From Collinsella aerofaciens (GTDB lineage Bacteria > Actinomycetota > Coriobacteriia > Coriobacteriales > Coriobacteriaceae), in assembly GCA_021641225.1 (NCBI GenBank), contig JAJWXI010000057.1, positions 515 to 9,871 of the forward strand: a DNA stretch of 9,357 bases, written 5' to 3'. Every line of letters starts with the position of its first letter. Position 1 is the stretch's first letter. Under the pieces are notes generated by a model that was not told the origin of the DNA, did not search any database, and was given only the letters and a program-made list of their open reading frames with translations. Both the position numbers and the translations under genes were made by a program. Shown here one piece after another: positions 1 to 6,332 of this stretch.

Positions 1-53
1 ACCTACGAGGTCTCGCGTTCGCTGGCCGCCTGCGAACGCGAGACCTCGTAGGT
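1..53. repeat. Fold-back inverted repeat at the window edge, probable artefact
   Basis: Bases 1-22 and 32-53 are perfect reverse complements (22-base arms) separated by 9 bases. Read on the plus strand, bases 1-36 encode TYEVSRSLAACE, which is the normal continuation of LepA after its DTPGHVDF motif. Bases from 32 upward are the antisense of the same gene. The strand switch falls within GCGAA (32-36), which is the reverse complement of TTCGC (18-22), so the native gene has a 5-base inverted microhomology there. A sense/antisense fold-back of a conserved gene at the edge of a sequence is best explained by an assembly or amplification chimera rather than by biology. Confidence 0.9.
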
Positions 54-323
54 AAAGTCCACGTGGCCCGGCGTATCGATCAGGTTGAACTGATACGTCT
101 CGCCGTCGTCGGCATCATAGGAGACGCGGACGGCATTGGACTTGATCGTAATGCCGCGCTCACGCTCGATGTCCATCGTGTCGAGTAGCTGCGACTCCAT
201 ATCGCGCTCGTCGACGGTATGGGTGAGCTCGAGGATGCGGTCACTGATCGTGGACTTGCCATGGTCGATGTGCGCAACAATCGAGAAGTTGCGGATGTGG
301 GAAATGTCAATTGAAGTATTCAT
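3..323 (-). CDS. lepA: Elongation factor 4 (LepA), N-terminal fragment broken by fold-back
   Basis: LepA (EF4) is a ribosome-associated translational GTPase acting in the cytoplasm in translation initiation and elongation quality control. Seen here: the N-terminal 97 residues of the GTPase domain, with the G1 P-loop AHIDHGKST (residues 17-25), the switch I region RERGITI (54-60) and G3 DTPGH (83-87). The family protein is about 600 residues, so only the start is present. Native lepA reads down to about base 32. Beyond that the frame runs through the fold-back and meets a false stop at 3-5, giving an artefactual tail after TYEVSRS. The start is the ATG at 321-323; the open frame extends upstream only by running through the rpsT terminator hairpin. 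No good Shine-Dalgarno precedes the start, and a TAAGAT -10-like box lies 7 bases upstream, so a leaderless mRNA is possible. It follows rpsT, a common neighbour in Gram-positive genomes. Confidence 0.95.
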   Translation of the reverse strand: MNTSIDISHIRNFSIVAHIDHGKSTISDRILELTHTVDERDMESQLLDTMDIERERGITIKSNAVRVSYDADDGETYQFNLIDTPGHVDFTYEVSRSQAASERETS

Positions 324-330
324 GCGGACT

Positions 331-336
331 ATCTTA
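331..336 (-). promoter_or_regulatory. Possible lepA -10 box (TAAGAT)
   Basis: TAAGAT on the minus strand matches 5 of 6 bases of TATAAT and ends 7 bases before the lepA ATG. It lies between the rpsT terminator and lepA, where a promoter is expected. No convincing -35 hexamer is visible 16-18 bases upstream. If it is used, transcription would begin at or next to the start codon. Confidence 0.4.
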
Positions 337-348
337 CCCGAGCGGTAC

Positions 349-385
349 AAAAAATGGAGCCTGTTCCATAAAACAGGCTCCATTT
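349..385 (-). terminator. Rho-independent terminator of rpsT
   Basis: A perfect 14-base stem (352-365 pairs with 372-385) has a 6-base loop. Read on the minus strand, the 3' arm runs into six consecutive T residues (complement of 349-354). It begins 35 bases past the rpsT stop codon and ends rpsT transcription before lepA. This is the strongest intrinsic terminator in the window. Confidence 0.93.
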
Positions 386-419
386 ATGCGCGTAATCTGT
401 GTGGTGTGAAATTTACAAC

Positions 420-686
420 TTAGGCGTTGATGCTGTTCACGAGCTTGGCAAGACCGGACTTGCGGTTGGAAGCCTGGTTCTTGTGGATGACATGCTTGGC
501 GGCAGCCATGTCGAGACGCTTGGTGACGGTCTTGAGGGCAGCCTGGGCCTTCTCGGCGTCGCCCTCGGCGACGGCGGACTGGACGTGCTTGGTCAGCGTC
601 TTGAGCTCGGACTTGACAGCCTTGTTACGCATGCGAGCTGCCTCATTGGTGCGGATACGCTTCTTCTGAGACTTGATGTTTGCCAC
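420..686 (-). CDS. rpsT: Small ribosomal subunit protein S20 (bS20)
   Basis: S20 is a primary 16S rRNA-binding protein of the 30S subunit, buried near the 5' domain and helix 44. The 88-residue product is lysine/arginine rich and helical. It has the family opening VANIKSQKKRIRTNE (first residue read as Met), the central stretch around AALKTVTKRLDMAAAKHVIHKN, and the end NRKSGLAKLVNSINA. The start is the GTG at 684-686. An AAAGGA Shine-Dalgarno lies at 696-701, 9 bases upstream, and the residues after it match the usual S20 N-terminus; the frame upstream (from 755) does not resemble S20. It appears to be transcribed alone, with a promoter at 762-770 and a strong terminator at 349-385. A leader hairpin (723-751) could mediate control. 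It lies between holA and lepA. Confidence 0.97.
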   Translation of the reverse strand: MANIKSQKKRIRTNEAARMRNKAVKSELKTLTKHVQSAVAEGDAEKAQAALKTVTKRLDMAAAKHVIHKNQASNRKSGLAKLVNSINA

Positions 687-722
687 TTCTGGAGTTCCTT
701 TCGAGTTCCTTGCAAAAAATGT

Positions 723-751
723 ATGACACCTCTGAGACACGGTGAGGTCAT
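723..751 (-). promoter_or_regulatory. Leader hairpin of rpsT followed by a T6 run
   Basis: On the minus strand ATGACCTC pairs with GAGGTGTCAT, an 8-pair stem with a 2-base bulge and an 11-base loop. TTTTTT follows 3 bases later. The hairpin begins a few bases downstream of the likely rpsT start site, so it would sit at the very 5' end of the leader. It could act as an attenuator or protein-binding site for S20 control, or simply end readthrough from holA. I do not match it to a named leader family. Confidence 0.5.
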
Positions 752-761
752 GCAAGCGCCT

Positions 762-770
762 ACTATAGCA
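762..770 (-). promoter_or_regulatory. rpsT promoter, extended -10 TGCTATAGT
   Basis: The minus strand reads TGCTATAGT, an extended -10 element (TGn) with 5 of 6 matches to TATAAT, about 75 bases before the rpsT GTG. A perfect TTGACA at 800-805 is 32 bases away, too far to be its -35 partner, so recognition would rest on the extended -10. The same GTGCTA core occurs in the mihF promoter. Confidence 0.6.
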
Positions 771-819
771 CGCTCCCCCTCAAAGGGATAGAACGAATTT
801 GTCAAATAGGCAGGTATCA

Positions 820-1782
820 TCACGATTTTCTCAAGATGTTCGTAATCCAGAGCAAAAGCGCAGTCTGAGAATCGGCCGAACCCTTGAGTGCGAGTTCCAC
901 ATCGACCGCACCCTCGAGCGCTGCGACGAGCTCTGCCATCGAAAAGCGACGTGCCCAGGTCAGGTGATTCTTGACCTGCCAGGACTGGAGCTTGAGCGTT
1001 GCGGCCAGCTCACGACCCTGTCCGCGCGCATCGAGCGCCTTGGCGACGATCAGCTCACGGATGCGACCGCACAGCAATGTGTAAGTCCACACGTAGCTCT
1101 TGGAGGGCAGGAGCTTAAAGAGCTCGAGCGAACGCCGCATATCGCGAGCCGAGACGGCGTTGAGGAAGTCCCAGGGTTGGACCTCGGCCGTACGTACAAT
1201 CCAGCGCTCAACATCGGCAAGTTCAATCTGGGGCGCCTCGACCATCTGGGCAAGCTTAGCCAAGTCGTTATCGAGCATGCGCGTGTTTTCGCCCGAACGC
1301 GAGACGAGCTCCTCGGCGGCCGCCGTCGAAATCGACTTACCGCGCTGCGTCGCCATCTGCTGAACACGGCGCGGCAGTTCCCAGCGCTTGGTACCCGAGC
1401 AATCGACGATAGCCTTCTTGTCGATCTTGGCGATCGCCTTATACAGGCGCGTGTTCTTGGCAAGCGAGTCGGCGATGATGAGGCAGACCGTTGTGGGACT
1501 GGGACTCGCCAGATACTCGACGAGCGGCTCCGAGACCGCCTTAGCGAGCTTTGAGCAGCCATCAAGGATTACCAAGCGAAACTCGCTGCCCATGGGAAAG
1601 GTGTTAAGCGATCCGATAATAGACTCGACATCGGGGTCCTTGGTCATGTCGCGCTCGTCGAGGTTGAACTCGACCATACCCGACTTTTCCAGACGCGCTT
1701 TCATACGCGAGACGGCGTGGTCGCGCTTAACTCCGTCGGTACCGACGATCAGATATGCCGGCAGCAAACCGGTTTCGGACAT
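820..1782 (-). CDS. holA: DNA polymerase III subunit delta
   Basis: The delta subunit of the clamp loader opens the beta sliding clamp so it can be loaded on primed DNA in replication. The 320-residue product has the family's usual length and three-part layout. An AAA+-like N-terminal domain spans roughly residues 9-130 (opening LLPAYLIVGTDGVKRD, with FRLVILDGCSKLAK at 68-81). A middle lid domain contains LDNDLAKLAQM (170-180), and the helical C-terminal domain spans about 205-320. The identification rests on this pattern and on position between comEC and rpsT, the usual site in Gram-positive bacteria. The ATG at 1780-1782 is chosen because a strong GGGAGGGGAG Shine-Dalgarno lies at 1787-1796; the open frame upstream to 1845 has no family resemblance. 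It is 78 bases downstream of comEC with no terminator between, so it may share the comE transcript as well as use the promoter at 1823-1852. Confidence 0.93.
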   Translation of the reverse strand: MSETGLLPAYLIVGTDGVKRDHAVSRMKARLEKSGMVEFNLDERDMTKDPDVESIIGSLNTFPMGSEFRLVILDGCSKLAKAVSEPLVEYLASPSPTTVCLIIADSLAKNTRLYKAIAKIDKKAIVDCSGTKRWELPRRVQQMATQRGKSISTAAAEELVSRSGENTRMLDNDLAKLAQMVEAPQIELADVERWIVRTAEVQPWDFLNAVSARDMRRSLELFKLLPSKSYVWTYTLLCGRIRELIVAKALDARGQGRELAATLKLQSWQVKNHLTWARRFSMAELVAALEGAVDVELALKGSADSQTALLLWITNILRKS

Positions 1783-1822
1783 TGCGCTCCCCTCCCGCAG
1801 GCCTTCGCATTCGTTCCGTGCC

Positions 1823-1852
1823 ATTCTAGCCCAGGGGCCCACCACACGCCAA
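1823..1852 (-). promoter_or_regulatory. Candidate holA promoter
   Basis: On the minus strand TTGGCG (1847-1852) and TAGAAT (1823-1828) are separated by 18 bases, a sound sigma-A spacing with 5 of 6 matches in the -10. It lies between comEC and holA, and the predicted start near 1816 would leave a short leader carrying the strong holA ribosome-binding site. It would let holA be expressed independently of the competence genes. Confidence 0.5.
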
Positions 1853-1860
1853 CGACGTCG

Positions 1861-4164
1861 TCACGGTCTCTGGCATCGCATCGCAAAGCCATTCACAGTC
1901 GGCGTGACGGTAATGTCGCCGTGTTCGATGGTGCACGTGAACACGCCGCCCGCTTCCTTAACGGCATCGATGCAGACATCGGACGGATGGCCGTATCGAT
2001 TCCCCTCGCCCGCGCTCGCGAGGGAAAGCTCGGGCTTCAGGACGTCCAGCAACTCGCCATCGACTGAAACCTTGGAGCCGTGATGCCCAAGTTTAAGGAC
2101 ATCGATATCCCCCACTTCCTGCACGAATTCCCGTTCTTGGTCGAGCTCGGCATCGCCGGTGAGGAGTATGCGCAGGTCCTTGCCTTCCTGAACATAAGAA
2201 AGCAGCAGGACAAGCGAGTCCTCATTTCCCTCGCCATCCACGGACTCGAATGGCCACATCACGCGGGCGCAAAATGAGCCGATGTCAACCGTATCCCCAC
2301 GGCGCACCTGCCGATACCCCACGCCAGGTCGGTTCAATACCTCGGCAGGGGCATCCTCCAGCGCATCCGCCGCCACGGCAATCGTTCCGACCGAAAACTG
2401 TTCGAGCACGGCAGGCAAACCACCCCAGTGGTCCTCATCCCAATGCGTCACAAAGACGGCATCGATATGGTGCACGTTATTGCGAACCAACGCCGCCACC
2501 ACACGCTCGTCGAGCCCACAGTCGACGAGCGCTACTGTGCCGCCCTGGCGGATAAGAATCGCATCGGCCTGGCCCACATCGAGCACCGTCACCGAAGGCG
2601 GAGCAAATCGATCCCAATAGACGTACGGAATCGCAGCCAAGAGCACCAGGCATGCAAGCCCCACCGCCATAGGACGTACACGGGGACGCGGCCACCAGAC
2701 CAGCAGAACCGCCAGCAAACACGGCACTAGGTAAATCCACATGCTATCGGGCGGCACGCTCACGGATGCACCCGGCATGGCGGCAAACAGCTGCTCGAAG
2801 AACAGCGCGCAACGGGCGGCAATCATGGGCACAACGAGCGCCCAAGTCCGCAACGGTCCCACGAGCGAAAAGGGAGCCAGCACGATCGACACAGCGAGCA
2901 GTACGCTCACCACCGGACCGAGGACCGCATTTGCCAACGGAGCAATGAGCGAGAATGTACCGAAGGCAGGAATGGTAATGGGAAGTGTCGCCAATTGCGA
3001 GCACAGCGTGACGGAAAGCATGCTGGCAACGCCCGATGGCACACCCAGCTCACTCAAAGCGTAGGTCGCATAGGGGCAAAAGCACAGAATGGCAAAGACG
3101 CTGGCACATGAAAGCTGAAAGCCCATCTCGAACAGCACCGTCGGCCGCAGTAGCACAAAGATGGACATGGTTACGAAGAGTGCCGAAAGGCCGTGCCGGC
3201 GACGCCCCGCGCCGTTTACGACAAGCGTCACGAACACCATGCAGCACGCGCGCACGGCCGAGGGAGAGGCGCCCGTAAAGGCAGCGTAACCCACAAGCGC
3301 TATCGCCAATATCGCCCGCTGAAGGCCACGTGAGCACCGAGTCTTTTGCAATACACCCTCGATTACAAACCCCACGATAGCCAAATGGCTGCCCGAGACG
3401 GCGATAAGATGCGCCGTTCCCGTCACCGAAAACCAGTCGCCCGCCGGCTGGGCGCGCAGCTCGGCCGAACGACCGCAGACGACACCGGCTATGAGCGCAC
3501 GCGCCGGATCGGTCGCAGGCGCGATGGATGCAAGCAGCCCATTTCGCAGTCGAAGCAACGGCCCCGGTGGGCCCTCATCGACCGACACAATCCGAACGGC
3601 TTTAACCTTGCGTACCTCGCCTCGGAGCACGCGCGATCGTCCGTACGCATCGTTCTCAAAACGTGAAACGCGGCCGATAACACGTACGCACGCCCCGACC
3701 TTGAGCTCACGATCACACGATAGGCGAACTGTTGCCAAGTTCTTACCGTCCGCGCGTGCCTCGCAGGTATAGGAATACACGACGTCGTTTATGGATGGGT
3801 CACCCTGCACGACAAACTCGAGACTGCTTGCCGCTCGACCGTCGAGCGTCTTCGAGGCGCTTAGCGCGCCCACAGCCAACCACGCCGAGACGACCGCTCC
3901 CGCTACGAGACCGACGGACGCAGCATACAGCCACCGCTTCAAAGGGGCAAGCCGCGCACAAGATTGAGCCAGCACAACGAATACCGCCGACGCAACGGGA
4001 ATGGCCCATAGCGGTCCGAACGCCGGCGCCCGCTCCCTCAGCAGCGCATCAGCGGCCATGTTGAGCACCAAGACGCAGCTCATGCACAGGCCGGCACACA
4101 AGGCTATCGTCCACGGAATCAGGGGCCGCGGAGGCATCACATGCTCGCGCTCGGTCGCACTCAT
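1861..4164 (-). CDS. comEC: ComEC/Rec2 family DNA-uptake channel protein
   Basis: ComEC carries single-stranded transforming DNA across the cytoplasmic membrane. The 767-residue product has the full three-part architecture. N-terminal membrane segments lie at about 17-38, 51-68 and 80-100, followed by a soluble OB-fold-type region (about 110-200). The polytopic Competence domain (about 210-515) has the signature HLIAVSGSHLAI (252-263). A C-terminal metallo-beta-lactamase-like domain (about 523-755) has DVGQADAILI (529-538), the metal motif THWDEDHWGG (573-582), LLTGDAE (667-673) and KLGHHGSK (691-698). The metal ligands expected for the nuclease-like domain therefore look present. The ATG overlaps the comEA stop by 4 bases (ATGA), which indicates translational coupling and decides the start. 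A second Met at residue 10 is possible but has no better ribosome-binding site. No frameshift is seen, so the gene looks functional. Confidence 0.96.
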   Translation of the reverse strand: MSATEREHVMPPRPLIPWTIALCAGLCMSCVLVLNMAADALLRERAPAFGPLWAIPVASAVFVVLAQSCARLAPLKRWLYAASVGLVAGAVVSAWLAVGALSASKTLDGRAASSLEFVVQGDPSINDVVYSYTCEARADGKNLATVRLSCDRELKVGACVRVIGRVSRFENDAYGRSRVLRGEVRKVKAVRIVSVDEGPPGPLLRLRNGLLASIAPATDPARALIAGVVCGRSAELRAQPAGDWFSVTGTAHLIAVSGSHLAIVGFVIEGVLQKTRCSRGLQRAILAIALVGYAAFTGASPSAVRACCMVFVTLVVNGAGRRRHGLSALFVTMSIFVLLRPTVLFEMGFQLSCASVFAILCFCPYATYALSELGVPSGVASMLSVTLCSQLATLPITIPAFGTFSLIAPLANAVLGPVVSVLLAVSIVLAPFSLVGPLRTWALVVPMIAARCALFFEQLFAAMPGASVSVPPDSMWIYLVPCLLAVLLVWWPRPRVRPMAVGLACLVLLAAIPYVYWDRFAPPSVTVLDVGQADAILIRQGGTVALVDCGLDERVVAALVRNNVHHIDAVFVTHWDEDHWGGLPAVLEQFSVGTIAVAADALEDAPAEVLNRPGVGYRQVRRGDTVDIGSFCARVMWPFESVDGEGNEDSLVLLLSYVQEGKDLRILLTGDAELDQEREFVQEVGDIDVLKLGHHGSKVSVDGELLDVLKPELSLASAGEGNRYGHPSDVCIDAVKEAGGVFTCTIEHGDITVTPTVNGFAMRCQRP

Positions 4165-4874
4165 ACGCAGATGCAATCTTTGATTTTGGCAAGCTTCTTC
4201 TCGCCGATTCCCGACACACGCATCAGATCGTCAACCGAGGCGAAAGCACCGTTCTTTGTCCGCTCATCGATAATCGACTGGGCCATGGAGGGGCCGATGC
4301 CCGAAAGCGTCTGCAGCTCTTCTGCGCTTGCCGTATTGATGTTTACTAGGCCTGTTGCGCCACTAACGCCCGACGATGCGGAAGCCCCACCATCAACACC
4401 GGCTTCCGCAATGGACGCCTGCTGCTCCCCTACCGTTGGAACGTGAATCTTCTGTCCATCGACGACTTTAGATGCACGATTAAGCCCCGTAACGTCTGCT
4501 TCGGGCGCCAGCCCGCCGGCAGCATCAATCGCCTGAGCCACCCGCGCCCCGTCTTTGAGGCGATATACACCGGGCGACACAACGGCGCCATCAACATCGA
4601 CATAAACCTCTGCCGCGGCAGATGCCTTAGACGAAGAGCCTTCGGATGTCTTTCCGCTCGAGGCATCGCCGGATCCCGGATCCACCAACGAACCCGAACC
4701 ATCAGTGCGCTCAAACGACACACCGCCGGCACCGCCGCCAAGGTTCGCCATCGCCAGTCCACTCGCCATCGCAATGACGACCAGTATCGTCATCACCACT
4801 GCCTTATGACCGAGCAGTTTGCCCGCCCAGCGATCCATCTTTTTGACTCGTTCGTGCTGTTCGCGCTGCGCCAT
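4161..4874 (-). CDS. comEA: ComEA family competence DNA receptor
   Basis: ComEA is a membrane-anchored protein that binds incoming double-stranded DNA at the cell surface and passes it to ComEC. The 237-residue product has a short basic cytoplasmic head, one membrane segment (about 25-43) and a flexible Gly/Ser/Asp-rich linker (about 46-88). An SLBB domain follows (about 89-146, VYVDVDGAVVSPGVYRLKDG), then a second Gly/Ala/Ser linker (about 150-175). The C-terminal DNA-binding helix-hairpin-helix pair has VNINTASAEEL (177-187), LSGIGPSMAQSI (190-201) and VSGIGEKKLAKI (220-231). The start is the ATG at 4872-4874, with GGGAGG at 4882-4887, 7 bases upstream. An in-frame ATG seven codons earlier would include this ribosome-binding site and is unlikely. 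It forms an operon with comEC. The long gap upstream contains several dyads that may be operators. Confidence 0.95.
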   Translation of the reverse strand: MAQREQHERVKKMDRWAGKLLGHKAVVMTILVVIAMASGLAMANLGGGAGGVSFERTDGSGSLVDPGSGDASSGKTSEGSSSKASAAAEVYVDVDGAVVSPGVYRLKDGARVAQAIDAAGGLAPEADVTGLNRASKVVDGQKIHVPTVGEQQASIAEAGVDGGASASSGVSGATGLVNINTASAEELQTLSGIGPSMAQSIIDERTKNGAFASVDDLMRVSGIGEKKLAKIKDCICV

Positions 4875-4931
4875 AGCAAAACCTCCCAACACCATCGTGT
4901 CAGGAAAGGAGCTCCACAACAGCCACGCCCC

Positions 4932-4966
4932 AAAACCGGTTTTTGCGGTCAAACCAAAAGCTGACC
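4932..4966. promoter_or_regulatory. Paired palindromes upstream of comEA
   Basis: AAAACCGGTTTT (4932-4943) is a perfect 12-base palindrome. Next to it GGTCA (4947-4951) and TGACC (4962-4966) form a second dyad. Both lie 58-92 bases upstream of the comEA start, where operators or a leader structure would sit. No clear -35/-10 pair could be assigned, so function is inferred from position alone. Confidence 0.35.
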
Positions 4967-4972
4967 AAAACC

Positions 4973-5030
4973 TTGCGAAATAATGTCCATTTATTCAGGC
5001 ACACGTCGACAAATGAACACTTAGTCGCAA
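4973..5030. repeat. Imperfect long inverted repeat between thiI and comEA
   Basis: Two 20-base arms (4973-4992 and 5011-5030) pair at 15 positions, plus two G-T wobbles on the minus-strand transcript, around an 18-base spacer. The outer ends TTGCG/CGCAA and the inner ATTT/AAAT blocks match best. It lies just beyond the thiI terminator and about 100 bases upstream of comEA. It is too long and the spacer too wide for a simple intrinsic terminator, and no T-run follows. It could be an operator pair or a leader RNA structure. Confidence 0.45.
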
Positions 5031-5044
5031 AATGCCCAGATAGC

Positions 5045-5077
5045 AAAAGACCGACGATACAGGCGCATCGTCGGTCT
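5045..5077 (-). terminator. Terminator of the mihF-gmk-rpoZ-thiI operon
   Basis: A perfect 11-base stem (5048-5058 pairs with 5067-5077) has an 8-base loop and starts 10 bases past the thiI stop codon. On the minus strand it ends in TTTT (complement of 5045-5048), a short T-run. The position and stem strength support termination, though the tract is weaker than that of rpsT. Confidence 0.8.
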
Positions 5078-5087
5078 ATGCACAAAT

Positions 5088-6332
5088 TTACTCGTGATCT
5101 TGGTAAATCTCACGCGGAGCAAGCTCCGAATGTTTGCGTTTTAAGGTCTTAGGGGCCTTATATGTGTTGCTCTCGAAGTCGATGTACTCGGTCTGCTTGA
5201 GCAGGCGCTCAATCATCTCCTCGTGATCAAACAGTTCCCAGGCCTCATGCACGGCATCGAGTTTAGCGTGCGTCTCGGGACGGCGCGGCATAAACAGCGT
5301 GCAGCAGTCGGGAGCGGCCTCAGTCGAGATATCGAACGTACCGATCTCCTCGGCGCGCGCGATGATCTCCTGCTTGTCCGAACCGATGAGAGGACGGAAC
5401 ACGGGGATCTTCACGGCCTCGTTGACGGCCATGATGTTCTCAAGCGTTTGGGAGGCAACCTGTCCAAGCGATTCGCCCGTAACGATGGCCTTGGCACCCT
5501 CGATGTGTGCAATGCGCTCAGCAACCGAATACATAATGCGGCGATACATGATCACGCGCAGGTTGCTGGGACAGGTGACCGAAATCTCACGCTGGCAGTC
5601 GCCAAACGGCACCACGTACAGGCGGCCGATCTGGACACCCGGCTCAAGCGCACGGATGATGTCCTGCACCAAATACTCACTCGTATCAGGCGTCTGCGGA
5701 CGACCGGAGAAATGTACCGGCACGCAAACCGCGCCGCGGCGCGCGAGCATCCAGGTCGCCACCGGAGAATCGATACCCGAGGACAGCAGCGTCACGACCT
5801 TGCCGGCAGAACCCACCGGCAGACCGCCCACACCGCGCTCGGAGCGTGCGTACACGTAAACGCTACCCTGGACCACCAGTACGTGCACCATTGCATCAGG
5901 GTCGTGCATTTGAACCTTTTTATCGGGGAAGGCCTCACACAGCACCTCGCCCACCTGACGATTGATATCGATCGAGGTAAGCTCATAGTCGGTATTGGAG
6001 CGCTTGGCGTGCACCTTAAACGAATCGAAGGAACCAAACTCGCGCAGCGCCTTCACGGCGGCGGCGCAGTACTCCTGCGGGTCGCGGTTGGTGTGATACG
6101 CCAAAGACACACGGGCAACGCCGGGGACGGTGCGGATGACACGCGCCGCCTCGTCGGCCTGATGCTCGTTAAAGGTCACGAGGATATAACCGGAAATTCG
6201 AGACACGGCGTTCACGGAAAAGGCGGCCAAGGCCGCCTTAATGTTATCCATGAGGATATGCTCAAAATGTGCGCGGTTCTTGCCCTTCAGCCCAACCTCG
6301 TGATAGTGGACTAGGCAGACGCGAGCCGCCAT
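5088..6332 (-). CDS. thiI: tRNA 4-thiouridine synthetase ThiI
   Basis: ThiI activates tRNA uridine-8 by adenylation and transfers sulfur to make 4-thiouridine; in some bacteria it also supplies sulfur for the thiamine thiazole ring. The 414-residue product has a ferredoxin-like N-terminal part and a THUMP RNA-binding domain (roughly 1-165). The PP-loop ATPase domain follows (about 176-390), with SSGIDSPVA (184-192), GESLGQVASQTLENI (286-300) and the cysteine pair DCCTLF (342-347). There is no C-terminal rhodanese domain, as in the short form typified by Bacillus, so sulfur probably comes directly from a cysteine desulfurase not seen here. The PP-loop has Ser where SGGxDS is usual. The start is the ATG at 6330-6332, directly abutting the rpoZ stop (TAAATG); the following HEVGLKGKNR matches the family N-terminus. 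It is the last gene of the operon and is followed by a terminator. Confidence 0.95.
   Translation of the reverse strand: MAARVCLVHYHEVGLKGKNRAHFEHILMDNIKAALAAFSVNAVSRISGYILVTFNEHQADEAARVIRTVPGVARVSLAYHTNRDPQEYCAAAVKALREFGSFDSFKVHAKRSNTDYELTSIDINRQVGEVLCEAFPDKKVQMHDPDAMVHVLVVQGSVYVYARSERGVGGLPVGSAGKVVTLLSSGIDSPVATWMLARRGAVCVPVHFSGRPQTPDTSEYLVQDIIRALEPGVQIGRLYVVPFGDCQREISVTCPSNLRVIMYRRIMYSVAERIAHIEGAKAIVTGESLGQVASQTLENIMAVNEAVKIPVFRPLIGSDKQEIIARAEEIGTFDISTEAAPDCCTLFMPRRPETHAKLDAVHEAWELFDHEEMIERLLKQTEYIDFESNTYKAPKTLKRKHSELAPREIYQDHE

Noticed and set aside
324..383. Twenty-residue N-terminal extension of LepA from the ATG at 381-383
   Set aside because: The extension is encoded by the rpsT terminator hairpin and its T-run, and LepA proteins normally begin close to the ATG at 323.
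800..805. Perfect TTGACA on the minus strand as the rpsT -35 box
   Set aside because: It is 32 bases from TATAGT, far outside the 16-18 base spacing, and no -10 lies at the right distance. Treated as chance.
799..1554. Open frame on the plus strand (251 codons)
   Set aside because: It is antisense to holA, with no family resemblance and no Shine-Dalgarno before its start; it is a shadow of the real gene.
1852..1861. Ten-base palindrome ACGACGTCGT at the end of comEC
   Set aside because: It overlaps the comEC stop, is short, and has no T-run, so it is not a terminator. Short palindromes of this kind are common in GC-rich DNA.
4973..5030. Inverted repeat as a dif, attachment or transposon-end site
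   Set aside because: No integrase, recombinase or transposase gene is near, no target duplication was seen, and the 18-base spacer and arm sequence do not resemble a XerC/XerD site.
5223..6314. Long open frame on the plus strand (363 codons)
   Set aside because: It is fully antisense to thiI, which has clear motifs throughout. Its His/Arg/Leu-rich product has no recognisable domain. Long antisense frames are expected in GC-rich genes.
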